Origin: an uncultured Oscillibacter sp.
GTDB taxonomy: Bacteria > Bacillota > Clostridia > Oscillospirales > Oscillospiraceae
Direction: 5' to 3'
Assembly: GCA_910586735.1 (NCBI GenBank)
Contig: CAJUJW010000085.1
Span: 1 to 9,457, forward strand
Length of the DNA stretch: 9,457 nt
The notes below the pieces were generated by a model. The model was not told the origin of the DNA, did no database searches, and saw only the letters and a list, made by a program, of their open reading frames with translations. This document shows positions 1 through 6,252 of this stretch, piece after piece. The translations under genes and the position numbers were made by a program. How positions within the stretch are numbered: position 1 is the first letter of the stretch; the number at the start of each line of letters is the position of its first letter.

Positions 1-826
1 CGGTGAGGGGGGTCCTGAGCTCGTGGGAGACGGAGGAGATGAACTCGCTTTTCATTTTTTCGTTCTGGCTGATTTTCAGGGACATGTCGTTGATGTTGTC
101 CACCAGCTCCCCCAGCTCGTCGGAGTATTTGTTTTCAATCCGCGCGCCGTAGCTGCCGGCGGAGATGCGCTTGGCCGCCTCGGACACCACGGCCACCGGC
201 TCCACCACGTTGTTGATAAACAGAAGGTTGGAAATCACCACCAGCAGCATGCACAAAAGGGCAATGAGGAAAATCGCCAGGACGGCGATCATCACCTGCC
301 GGTCCACGGCCCGCAGGGAGGTCACCAGCCGCATGACGCCCACCACCCGGCCGTTCACCGTCAGGGGGCAGGACACCGCCAGAATCTCCTCCCCTGTCTC
401 CAGGTCCCGGCCGTGGTAGGGGGTGGGAGCCGTCCGGTTCTCCTGAAAGGCCCGGAGGATGTCGTCGGTGCCCGGATAGGTGCCCGCCGTCAGGCCGGAG
501 GTGGACACCTGGATGCGCCCGCTGGAGCCGATGAACTGGAGCTCAATGCGGTTCTTGTCCTCGAAGCTCTCGGCGGACTGGACGGCCTTCTGGTAGTAGC
601 TGGAAAAGCCGTTGTCCATGAAATACTCGTTGAAGGAGTTGGCCAGGGCCTGGGCCCGGGCCTCCAGGCCCTTCTGCATGGTGCCGTAATAGTAGTTGGA
701 CACGCCCGCGGAAAACAGCGTCACCACCAGCACCAGCAAGGCCCCGATGGGGAGGATGGAGTTGAAGACCCACCGCTGCCGGAGCCCGCGGAGGCGGAGG
801 GACTTCCACCGCTGCTCCTTTTCCAT
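1..826 (-). CDS. Sensor histidine kinase, 3' part missing (cut by window edge)
   Basis: Membrane sensor kinase that should phosphorylate the response regulator encoded just upstream. 275 codons are visible. Residues 20-42 form a first membrane helix, about 43-175 an extracytoplasmic Cache-like sensing region, 177-203 a second helix, and 204-255 a HAMP linker (VVEP at 207-210, DELGEL at 236-241). The DHp H-box SHELRTPLT lies at 267-275 with phospho-accepting His268 at positions 23-25. The dimerisation remainder and ATPase domain lie beyond the left edge. Start chosen at 826 because GGAGGA sits 7 bases upstream; an in-frame ATG at 841 has no clear ribosome site. It follows the regulator gene by 18 bases, so the two are co-transcribed. 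The long periplasm-facing domain plus HAMP differs from BceS-type kinases, which have two helices with almost no loop. Signal unknown. The histidine-kinase call is certain; the Cache label rests on size and pattern only. Confidence 0.93.
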   Translation of the reverse strand, partial: MEKEQRWKSLRLRGLRQRWVFNSILPIGALLVLVVTLFSAGVSNYYYGTMQKGLEARAQALANSFNEYFMDNGFSSYYQKAVQSAESFEDKNRIELQFIGSSGRIQVSTSGLTAGTYPGTDDILRAFQENRTAPTPYHGRDLETGEEILAVSCPLTVNGRVVGVMRLVTSLRAVDRQVMIAVLAIFLIALLCMLLVVISNLLFINNVVEPVAVVSEAAKRISAGSYGARIENKYSDELGELVDNINDMSLKISQNEKMKSEFISSVSHELRTPLT

Positions 827-844
827 TGTCCGTTCCTCCATCCG

Positions 845-1534
845 TCACAGCCCCCACTTGTAGCCGTAGCCCCAGACGGTGGTGATATAGGCGGGGTTCT
901 GGACGTTGTCCTCGATTTTCAGCCGCAGCCGCCGGATGTTCACGTCCACGATTTTCAACTCCCCGAAGTAGTCCCGGCCCCAGACCATGTCCAGAATCTC
1001 CTCCCGGGACAGGGCCTTGCCGGGGTTCTCCATGAAGACCCGCATGATGGAATACTCCACCTGGGTCAGCTTGATGCGCTGGCCGTTCTTCTCCAGGGTA
1101 CGGTTCCGGGTGTTCAGCAGGAAGGGGGGCTGACTCAGCTCTCCCGTCACCTGGGGGGGCTCCTCCCCGCCGGAGCGGCGGACCAGGGCGTCCACCCGGG
1201 CGGTGAGCTCCGCCGGGGAAAAGGGCTTGGTCACGTAGTCGTCGGCCCCGGTCATGAGGCCCGTCACCTTGTCCATCTCCTGGGACCGGGCGGTGAGCAT
1301 GATGATGCCGATCCGGCTGTTGGTGGCCCGGATGCGGCGGCAGACCTCAAATCCGTCGATACCCGGCAGCATAATATCCAGCAGGGCCACCCTGGCGTCC
1401 GGATTCTCCTTCAGAAGTTCCAGCGCCTGTTCTCCGCTCTCCGCCTCAATGACATCATAGCCGGCCCGGCGGAGGTTGATGACGATAAAGCCGCGGATGC
1501 TGGCCTCGTCCTCTAAAACCAACACTTTTTTCAT
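845..1534 (-). CDS. OmpR/PhoB-family response regulator
   Basis: Cytoplasmic DNA-binding response regulator of 229 residues, the normal length for this family. The receiver domain spans about 1-118, with acidic pocket Glu8/Asp9, phospho-acceptor Asp53 in LLDIMLPG, the switch Thr81 and conserved Lys103 in the TKPF motif. A winged-helix trans_reg_C domain spans about 135-229, ending in the typical YITTVWGYGYKW wing. Start ATG at 1534 is preceded by AAAGGA at about 9 bases. An upstream in-frame ATG at 1564 would add ten residues and overlap the lipoprotein stop, but the first residues MKKVLVLEDE match the family N-terminus. It lies between the lipoprotein gene (22 bases) and the kinase gene (18 bases), so it is the partner of that kinase. 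The receiver resembles PhoB/WalR-type regulators more than BceR. Targets are not known; autoregulation of its own operon is plausible. Confidence 0.95.
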   Translation of the reverse strand: MKKVLVLEDEASIRGFIVINLRRAGYDVIEAESGEQALELLKENPDARVALLDIMLPGIDGFEVCRRIRATNSRIGIIMLTARSQEMDKVTGLMTGADDYVTKPFSPAELTARVDALVRRSGGEEPPQVTGELSQPPFLLNTRNRTLEKNGQRIKLTQVEYSIMRVFMENPGKALSREEILDMVWGRDYFGELKIVDVNIRRLRLKIEDNVQNPAYITTVWGYGYKWGL

Positions 1535-1556
1535 GGCGCTCGTTCCTTTCTCAATA

Positions 1557-2897
1557 TCAGACATCGCCGGGAATCCACTCCCTGGCGATGAGGCTGAAAG
1601 CCTCCCGGACCTCCTCCGCCGTCATGGCGCCGTCCCAGGGCGGGGTCTCGGGCAGCTCGGCGGTGAAAATGGCGTCGGACTGGCGGCTAAGGGGGAAGCG
1701 GTTCCCCCGGGTGGCCCGGACCTCCCGGCCCGTGCCCGTGAGGGCCGTAATCCGCAGCAGGGCCCCGCCCCGGCTTCCGTCCTCGCTCAGGACGTAGAAG
1801 GTGACGCTGGCCTCGCCGCCGGCGCTGGATCTCTCCGCCTCCACCCGGCCCACCCAGTCCTCGGGCAGCTGGAGATACCAGCCGTCCTCCACGCAGTGAT
1901 AGGTGCTGATGGCCCGCTCAGCCCCGCCGTCGGGGCCGAAGTTCCGCCAGTCCACCCGGTGGAAGGGCGGCGCGCCGTCTGAGGAGACAGGGGCGGGAAT
2001 TTCCGTCCAGCCGTCGTCGTTGATGTCCGTGGGATAGAGATTGTAGAAGGGGGCGATCTCCCCGGAGACCCCGGTGGCCTCGGAGAGGACGATGTTGCTC
2101 AGCTCCCCGTTCCGCAGGGCCAGCACGTCGGTGACGGCGCCGGACTGTTCCGTCACGCCGGTGACGAAGAGGGCCGGGGCGTCCCCCCGGAGCTTCCCGG
2201 CGCTCAGCCGCCCCTGCTGGTTCAGTTCCGCCATGGTGACGGAGACGCGGGCCGAGGACTGGGCCGTCAGGCTCTCCTTCTGCCAGTCGTAGTAGTCGGC
2301 CACGCCCTCCCCCTCCTCGTCGGCGTGGAGGACCACCAGCTCCTGGAGGCCGTCCCCGTCCAGGTCAATGTTGGCGTAGCGGACATAGCTGACGCTGTGC
2401 AGCAGCTCCTGGGGTCCGGCGGGGCCCAGGGCGTAGACCGACAGGGCCTGGAGCTCGGCGTTGACCCGCCAGCCCACGATGAGCTCGGTTTTTCCGTCCC
2501 CGTCCAGGTCGCTGTAGACCACGCTGTAGATGGCCGCGCCGCTGCCCTCGATGACGGCGGACTGTTCATAGCCGTCCCCCCTGGCGGAGAAGATGTAGAT
2601 TTTCAGGGGCCGCTCGTCCTCCGCCTTGCGGAAGAAGGCCAGGGCCTCCTGGGCCCCGTCGCCGTCCAGGTCCGTCATCTGAACGGGCTGGATGTTGGCG
2701 CCGGAGGCGGGGGCGGCATACTCCGCGCCGTCCTCCAGAATGGCGTTCAGCCGGGCGTTCAGTTCCGTGTACTTGGCGGGCAGCTCCGGCAGGGCGTACA
2801 GCTCCTCGGGGTTGATCTCGAAGTTGAAGCCGCCGCAGCCGCTGAGAACCGCGCACAGCAGCAAGGCCGCCGCCAGGGCCCATATTTTCTTCGCCAT
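1557..2897 (-). CDS. VCBS/FG-GAP-like repeat lipoprotein in a two-component operon
   Basis: Predicted exported, membrane-anchored lipoprotein of 446 residues. A lipoprotein signal peptide ends in the lipobox LSGC, with Cys21 as the lipidated residue. Four Asp-rich loops of the DxDxDG calcium-binding type follow: TDLDGDG (75-81), SDLDGDG (129-135), IDLDGDG (177-183) and a degenerate TDINDDG (290-296). Each is followed by a Glu and a hydrophobic strand, the pattern of VCBS/FG-GAP blades. The C-terminal part (about 300-446) has no motif I recognise; it holds strand-rich sequence with a DGWYLQLPEDW stretch near 338-348. ATG at 2897 is preferred over GTG at 2900 because GGGAGG then lies about 7 bases away. 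It is first in the operon, ahead of the regulator and kinase. I infer an accessory sensing role at the outer membrane face; a purely structural or binding role is equally possible. No catalytic motif seen. Confidence 0.88.
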   Translation of the reverse strand: MAKKIWALAAALLLCAVLSGCGGFNFEINPEELYALPELPAKYTELNARLNAILEDGAEYAAPASGANIQPVQMTDLDGDGAQEALAFFRKAEDERPLKIYIFSARGDGYEQSAVIEGSGAAIYSVVYSDLDGDGKTELIVGWRVNAELQALSVYALGPAGPQELLHSVSYVRYANIDLDGDGLQELVVLHADEEGEGVADYYDWQKESLTAQSSARVSVTMAELNQQGRLSAGKLRGDAPALFVTGVTEQSGAVTDVLALRNGELSNIVLSEATGVSGEIAPFYNLYPTDINDDGWTEIPAPVSSDGAPPFHRVDWRNFGPDGGAERAISTYHCVEDGWYLQLPEDWVGRVEAERSSAGGEASVTFYVLSEDGSRGGALLRITALTGTGREVRATRGNRFPLSRQSDAIFTAELPETPPWDGAMTAEEVREAFSLIAREWIPGDV

Positions 2898-2968
2898 CAC
2901 GCCGCCTCCCTTGCCCCTTGACGCCGGGCAGGGCCCCCTTGCCGGGGACCCGAAAACTCTAATGTAAT

Positions 2969-2997
2969 ATCATACCACGTTTTTTGCCGTTTGGGTA
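2969..2997 (-). promoter_or_regulatory. Candidate promoter of the lipoprotein-regulator-kinase operon
   Basis: On the minus strand an extended -10, TGG followed by TATGAT, lies at 2977-2969. A poor -35 (TACCCA, 3 of 6) lies at 2997-2992 with a 17-base spacer. The leader to the ATG at 2897 would be about 65 bases. The extended -10 compensates for the weak -35. No other strong promoter-like pair is seen upstream of this operon. Confidence 0.5.
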
Positions 2998-3054
2998 GTG
3001 TTTCTTAACTGGATTTTTGCCCCGGATTTTCCCCTTGATTTTTTCCCGTCCCCG

Positions 3055-3082
3055 CCGTATCTTACAAAACTGTAAGATACGG
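3055..3082. promoter_or_regulatory. BceR-type operator, perfect 12-bp inverted repeat
   Basis: Two perfect 12-base arms, CCGTATCTTACA and TGTAAGATACGG, are separated by the 4-base spacer AAAC. The core TTACA-N4-TGTAA is an exact match to the consensus TNACA-N4-TGTAA reported for BceR-like response regulators, which activate their cognate BceAB transporters. It sits upstream of the BceAB-type genes, with its centre about 61 bases before the -10. It could also fold as an RNA hairpin, but there is no T-run after it and it lies upstream of the promoter, so an operator is the better reading. Confidence 0.85.
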
Positions 3083-3087
3083 ACCCC

Positions 3088-3100
3088 AAACTGTAAGGTA
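3088..3100 (+). promoter_or_regulatory. Second BceR half-site, 21 bp from the first
   Basis: AAACTGTAAGGTA repeats the spacer plus right arm of the upstream palindrome (AAACTGTAAGATA at 3067-3079) with one change, exactly 21 bases downstream, or two helical turns. Its left half (ACCCC at 3083-3087) does not match TNACA, so only half of the site is conserved. A strong site followed by a weaker, promoter-proximal one fits cooperative binding by an OmpR-class regulator on one face of the DNA. Confidence 0.65.
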
Positions 3101-3105
3101 AATCC

Positions 3106-3135
3106 ATGGCATCCCGTCTCCCGGCCTGTTACAAT
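3106..3135 (+). promoter_or_regulatory. Promoter of the bceAB-type operon
   Basis: An extended -10, TGT then TACAAT (5 of 6), lies at 3127-3135. A degenerate -35, ATGGCA (4 of 6), lies at 3106-3111 with an 18-base spacer just downstream of the half-site. A good -10 with a weak, widely spaced -35 is expected of an activator-dependent promoter. The predicted leader is short, about 25 bases, and contains the ribosome site GAGGAGG at 3151-3157. Confidence 0.7.
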
Positions 3136-3165
3136 AAAGCCATAACCCAAGAGGAGGACGCCAAC

Positions 3166-3933
3166 ATGTCATTACTGGAAGTACAGCACCTGCAAAAAAT
3201 TTACACCACCCGCTTCGGCGGCAATCAGGTCACGGCCCTGGCGGACGTGAATTTCTCCGTGGAGCCGGGGGAGTACGTGGCCATTATGGGCGAGTCCGGT
3301 TCCGGCAAGACCACCTTATTAAATATCCTGGCGGCCCTGGACCGCCCCACCGCCGGGGAGGTTTTCCTCAACGGAAAGGCCCTCTCCGACATCCGGGAGC
3401 GGGACCTGGCGGCCTTCCGCCGGTCCCACCTGGGCTTCGTGTTCCAGGACTTCAACCTGCTGGACACCTTCTCCCTCCAGGACAACATCTACCTGCCCCT
3501 GGTCCTGGCGGGGAAGGACTACCGGGACATGAAAAACAAGCTCCAGCCCATCGCCCGGCAGCTGGGCATCGCCGACATCCTGGCCAAGTACCCCTACGAG
3601 GTCTCCGGCGGGCAGAAGCAGCGCTGCGCCGTGGCCCGGGCCCTCATCACGGACCCCCAGATCGTCCTGGCCGACGAGCCCACCGGGGCGCTGGACTCCC
3701 GGGCCGCCGACAACCTGCTGGAGCTCTTCGGAGAAATTAACAAAGGGGGCCAGACCATCCTCATGGTCACCCACTCCGTGAAAGCCGCCAGCCACGCCGG
3801 GCGGGTGCTCTTCCTCCGGGACGGGCAGGTCTACCACCAGCTCTACCGGGGGACCCAGAGCGCCGAGGCCCAGTTCGCCAAAATCTCCGACACCCTCACG
3901 GTGCTGACGCAAGGCGGTGAGCCCCGTGCGTAA
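3166..3933 (+). CDS. bceA: BceA-type ABC transporter ATP-binding protein
   Basis: Cytoplasmic ATPase of a BceAB-type transporter. Such transporters protect against cell-wall-active peptides such as bacitracin and lantibiotics, and often also act as the sensor for a BceS kinase. The protein has 255 residues, normal for the family. Walker A GESGSGKT is at 42-49, the Q-loop Gln94 in FVFQDFNLLD, the ABC signature SGGQKQR at 147-153, Walker B VLADEP at 167-172 with Glu171 catalytic, the D-loop ALD at 175-177, and the switch His203. These belong to the MacB/LolD/BceA subclass. ATG at 3166 is chosen because GAGGAGG lies 8 bases upstream and family homology begins there; an in-frame ATG at 3106 precedes the promoter -10. 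It is followed without a gap by the permease and preceded by a BceR-type operator. The substrate cannot be read from sequence. Confidence 0.95.
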   Translation: MSLLEVQHLQKIYTTRFGGNQVTALADVNFSVEPGEYVAIMGESGSGKTTLLNILAALDRPTAGEVFLNGKALSDIRERDLAAFRRSHLGFVFQDFNLLDTFSLQDNIYLPLVLAGKDYRDMKNKLQPIARQLGIADILAKYPYEVSGGQKQRCAVARALITDPQIVLADEPTGALDSRAADNLLELFGEINKGGQTILMVTHSVKAASHAGRVLFLRDGQVYHQLYRGTQSAEAQFAKISDTLTVLTQGGEPRA

Positions 3934-5920
3934 GTCCGGCTTCTTCCCCCGCCTGGCCCTTGTGAATCTGGCCAGGAACGGGCGGTTTTACGGCCCCTAC
4001 CTCCTCTCCTGCGCGGTGACGGCGGCTATGTACTACATTTTGCTGTTTCTGGCCTATAACGAGGGGCTGGACAGTGTCCGGGGGGCCATGTACCTCAAGA
4101 GCTTCGCCGGGGTGGGCTGCTTCGTGGCGGCGGGGCTCTCGGCGGTGATTCTGCTCTACGCCAACAGCTTCGTCATGAAGCGCCGCCAGCGGGAGCTGGG
4201 GCTCTACAACATCTTAGGGCTGGAAAAGAGGCACATCGCCCGGATGTGCTTCTGGGAGACCGTGTTCTGCGCCGCCGTCACCCTGGCGGGGGGCCTTCTC
4301 CTGGGCATCCTGTTTTCCAAGGCGGTCATCCTGCTCCTTTTAAAGCTGGCCCGCGTCCCCGCCCAGTTCGGCATGGAAATTTCCACCCGGGGCATTTGGG
4401 AAACCGCGGCGCTCTTCGGCGCGCTGTTCCTGTTCACCCTTGCGCGAAATCTTTGGAGCGTCAGCCTGGCCAAGCCGGTGGACCTGCTCCACAGCGCCTC
4501 CGCCGGGGAGCGGGAGCCGAAAACGAAATGGCTGCTGGTTATCCTGGGGGTGCTGACCCTGGGAGGCGGATACTTCATCGCCATCGCCACCCAGAACCCC
4601 ATTGAGGCCATGCTGTTCTTTTTCGGGGCGGTGTTCCTGGTCATCATTGGCACGTACTGTCTGTTCACCGCCGGGTCCATCGCCATTTTAAAGCGCCTCC
4701 GGGCCAACCCGAAATTTTACTACCAGACCCGGCATTTCACCGCCGTCTCCGGCCTTCTCTACCGGATGAAGCAGAACGCCGTGGGCCTGGCCAGCATCTG
4801 TATCCTCTCCACCATGGTGCTGGTGACGGTCTCCACCACCATCGCCATGAACATCGGCCTGGAGAACTCCCTGAATGAGATGTACCCTTATGACATCGAA
4901 TTCCTCCAGGACCTGGAAAACCAGCCGGGGGACCCCATGGACCGCTTGCGGGAGGTGGAGGCTGCCGCCAACGCCTCCGGGGGCTTTACCGATTCCCGGT
5001 ACTACACCCGCTATTGGGTCTACTGCGGCGTTCGGGGCAGCGAGATTTCCCTGAACCTGGATCAGAACTGCCTGCGGGCGGAGGTGGAGGTGGTGACGGC
5101 GGAGGACTACAGCCGCCTCACCGGAAAGAACGTCATTCTGGCTCCGGACGAGGTGCTGGCCTGTTCGAAGGGCCCGGCGGATTTCCCGGCGGACTTCACC
5201 GTCTCCGCGAACTTTGGCGAGGCGGGCCTGTCCTTCCACGTCCGGGAGGAAATCACGGAGGTCATCCGCCACGCGACCAACACGCTGCTGGGCCCTGAGG
5301 AATCGTCGCTGTTCCTGGTGGTGGCGGACCGGGAGACGGCGGAGGCGCTCATGGACCTGGATACCTCCCGCAGCGCCCGGCAGTTCCGGGTTCAGATGAA
5401 TCTGGCGGGGGAGGATTATGAGGAAAAGCTGGCCCAGACGGAGCGGCTTGTGTTCGAGCTGAGCAAGCGGGACGGCGGCGTGAGCTTCACCAGCAAGCAG
5501 GACAATGCCCAGGAGTTCTACGCCATGTACGGCGGGTTCCTGTTCCTGGGGGTCTTCCTGGGGCTCCTCTTCCTGCTGGCTACCGTCCTTATCATCTACT
5601 ATAAGCAGATCTCCGAGGGCTGCGAGGACCAGCGCCGCTTTTTAATCCTCCGCCAGGTGGGCATGAGCGAAAAGGAGATCAACGCCTCCATCCACAGCCA
5701 GATTCTGCTGGTGTTCTTTCTGCCCCTGGGGGCGGCGGCGCTCCATGTGTTCATGGCCTTCCCCATGCTCTCCAGAATGCTGGAGCTGTTCAACCTCCAC
5801 GACGGGAAGCTCTTCGTCCTCTGCACGGCGGGAACCCTGGCGGTGTTCTGCCTGATCTACGCCCTGGTCTTCGCCTGGACCGCCCGGGCCTACGGCAAGA
5901 TTGTCGGCGGGACCAATTAA
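3926..5920 (+). CDS. bceB: BceB-type ABC transporter permease with large extracellular domain
   Basis: Membrane permease partner of the preceding ATPase, 664 residues, matching the usual 620-670 of BceB proteins. The layout is characteristic: a first FtsX-like block with helices near 23-45, 60-80, 108-130, 157-175, 202-222, 228-250 and 285-308; an extracellular domain from about 310 to 530 between helices 7 and 8; then three more helices near 533-557, 590-612 and 630-655. The stretch LLYANSFVMKRRQRELGLYN (77-96) is typical of this family after helix 2. The large external domain is the part associated with peptide recognition. GTG at 3926 is preferred, with AAGGCGG 8 bases before it, giving an 8-base overlap with the ATPase stop and likely translational coupling; GTG at 3917 would add three residues but lacks room for a ribosome site. 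A terminator follows. The peptide specificity is unknown. Confidence 0.94.
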   Translation: MRKSGFFPRLALVNLARNGRFYGPYLLSCAVTAAMYYILLFLAYNEGLDSVRGAMYLKSFAGVGCFVAAGLSAVILLYANSFVMKRRQRELGLYNILGLEKRHIARMCFWETVFCAAVTLAGGLLLGILFSKAVILLLLKLARVPAQFGMEISTRGIWETAALFGALFLFTLARNLWSVSLAKPVDLLHSASAGEREPKTKWLLVILGVLTLGGGYFIAIATQNPIEAMLFFFGAVFLVIIGTYCLFTAGSIAILKRLRANPKFYYQTRHFTAVSGLLYRMKQNAVGLASICILSTMVLVTVSTTIAMNIGLENSLNEMYPYDIEFLQDLENQPGDPMDRLREVEAAANASGGFTDSRYYTRYWVYCGVRGSEISLNLDQNCLRAEVEVVTAEDYSRLTGKNVILAPDEVLACSKGPADFPADFTVSANFGEAGLSFHVREEITEVIRHATNTLLGPEESSLFLVVADRETAEALMDLDTSRSARQFRVQMNLAGEDYEEKLAQTERLVFELSKRDGGVSFTSKQDNAQEFYAMYGGFLFLGVFLGLLFLLATVLIIYYKQISEGCEDQRRFLILRQVGMSEKEINASIHSQILLVFFLPLGAAALHVFMAFPMLSRMLELFNLHDGKLFVLCTAGTLAVFCLIYALVFAWTARAYGKIVGGTN

Positions 5921-5963
5921 GAAAACGCTGAGTCAATCAGCGCTTCCTTGAGCCCTCTCTTCC

Positions 5964-6009
5964 CAGGCCCCACCGGCAAGCGCAAACCCGCCGGCGGGGC
6001 CTGGTTTTT
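5964..6009 (+). terminator. Rho-independent terminator after the bceAB-type operon
   Basis: Fourteen-base arms CAGGCCCCACCGGC (5964-5977) and GCCGGCGGGGCCTG (5990-6003) pair with one mismatch around a 12-base loop, followed by GTTTTT. It lies 43 bases after the permease stop. A small hairpin (CGCTGA/TCAGCG, 5926-5942) precedes it. This separates the transporter transcript from the glycolipid cluster. Confidence 0.9.
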
Positions 6010-6033
6010 AAATCTGACAAATCCGTAAGATTT
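6010..6033. promoter_or_regulatory. Second BceR-like operator, upstream of the glycolipid cluster
   Basis: Arms AAATCTGACA (6010-6019) and CGTAAGATTT (6024-6033) flank the spacer AATC and are symmetric at 8 of 10 positions. The core TGACA-N4-CGTAA fits the BceR-like consensus TNACA-N4-TGTAA with one mismatch. Shared bases with the site at 3055-3082 include ATCT, ACAAA and GTAAGAT in the same register. It starts right at the T-run of the preceding terminator, so it serves the downstream transcription unit. Its right half begins 38 bases before the -10 at 6062, exactly the distance between the half-site at 3092 and the -10 at 3130. Confidence 0.65.
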
Positions 6034-6037
6034 CAGA

Positions 6038-6067
6038 AAGACTGTGGACACATTTCCCTGCTACCAT
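6038..6067 (+). promoter_or_regulatory. Candidate activator-dependent promoter of the glycolipid cluster
   Basis: An extended -10, TGC then TACCAT (4 of 6), lies at 6059-6067, followed by AAG as in the bceA promoter. With an 18-base spacer the -35 is AAGACT (3 of 6). Spacing from the operator is identical to that of the half-site in the bceA promoter. On its own this promoter would be weak, consistent with a need for an activator. The leader to the ATG at 6253 would be about 180 bases. Confidence 0.5.
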
Positions 6068-6082
6068 AAGCGTAAAGAACCG

Positions 6083-6116
6083 AGGCCCCGGCCCTGGAAA
6101 ATTTTTAGCGGGGTCT
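6083..6116 (+). other. Possible leader hairpin between the two promoters
   Basis: AGGCCCCG (6083-6090) can pair with CGGGGTCT (6109-6116), eight pairs with one G-U, around an 18-base AT-containing loop. It would lie early in a transcript from the 6059-6067 promoter. No T-run follows, so it is not a simple terminator; its right arm touches the next -35. It may be chance in GC-rich sequence. Confidence 0.25.
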
Positions 6117-6144
6117 TGACAATCTGTATTAACTGTATTATTAT
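6116..6144 (+). promoter_or_regulatory. Main promoter of the glycolipid cluster
   Basis: A perfect -35 TTGACA (6116-6121), a 17-base spacer and TATTAT (6139-6144, 5 of 6) form the best promoter pair in this intergenic region. The leader would be about 100 bases, AT-rich, with a weak hairpin (TTTTTCAA/TTGAAGAA, 6181-6201). It can give basal expression independent of the upstream BceR-like promoter. Confidence 0.8.
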
Positions 6145-6153
6145 TGCTAATAC
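6124..6153. promoter_or_regulatory. Dyad and tandem repeat overlapping the -10: possible repressor site
   Basis: GTATTA (6135-6140) and TAATAC (6148-6153) form a perfect 6-base inverted repeat with a 7-base spacer that covers the -10 TATTAT. CTGTATTA also occurs twice, at 6124-6131 and 6133-6140, 9 bases apart, inside the promoter spacer. Placement over the -10 would suit a repressor. I cannot assign a regulator family, and AT-rich sequence can produce such symmetry by chance. Confidence 0.4.
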
Positions 6154-6252
6154 GATAGTACAATAACACAGGAGAAAAATTTTTTCAAAGTCCTTGAAGA
6201 ATTTCCCTCCGCCGTTCCGTAATATACTTGAGACTTGAAAAGAGAGGCTGCC

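Noticed and set aside
23..1516. Long plus-strand open frame of 497 codons opposite the kinase and regulator
   Set aside because: It is antisense to two genes with clear catalytic motifs; its translation is His/Gly/Pro-rich low-complexity sequence typical of GC-rich shadow frames, with no ribosome site.
3055..3082. Reading the palindrome as a transcription terminator
   Set aside because: No T-run follows on either strand (GGACCCC to the right, GGCGGGGACG leaving to the left), and it matches a known operator consensus in the right place.
3106..3165. Upstream ATG extending the ABC ATPase by 20 residues
   Set aside because: It lies upstream of the predicted -10 and has no ribosome site; ATG 3166 has GAGGAGG at 8 bases and fits the family N-terminus.
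5926..5942. Small hairpin CGCTGA/TCAGCG as a second terminator
   Set aside because: Only six pairs and followed by CTTCCTTG rather than a T-run; the strong terminator lies just downstream.
6220..6228. TATACT as another -10 close to the first glycosyltransferase
   Set aside because: No -35 at a usable distance (AATTTC at 17 bases), and it would leave a very short leader.
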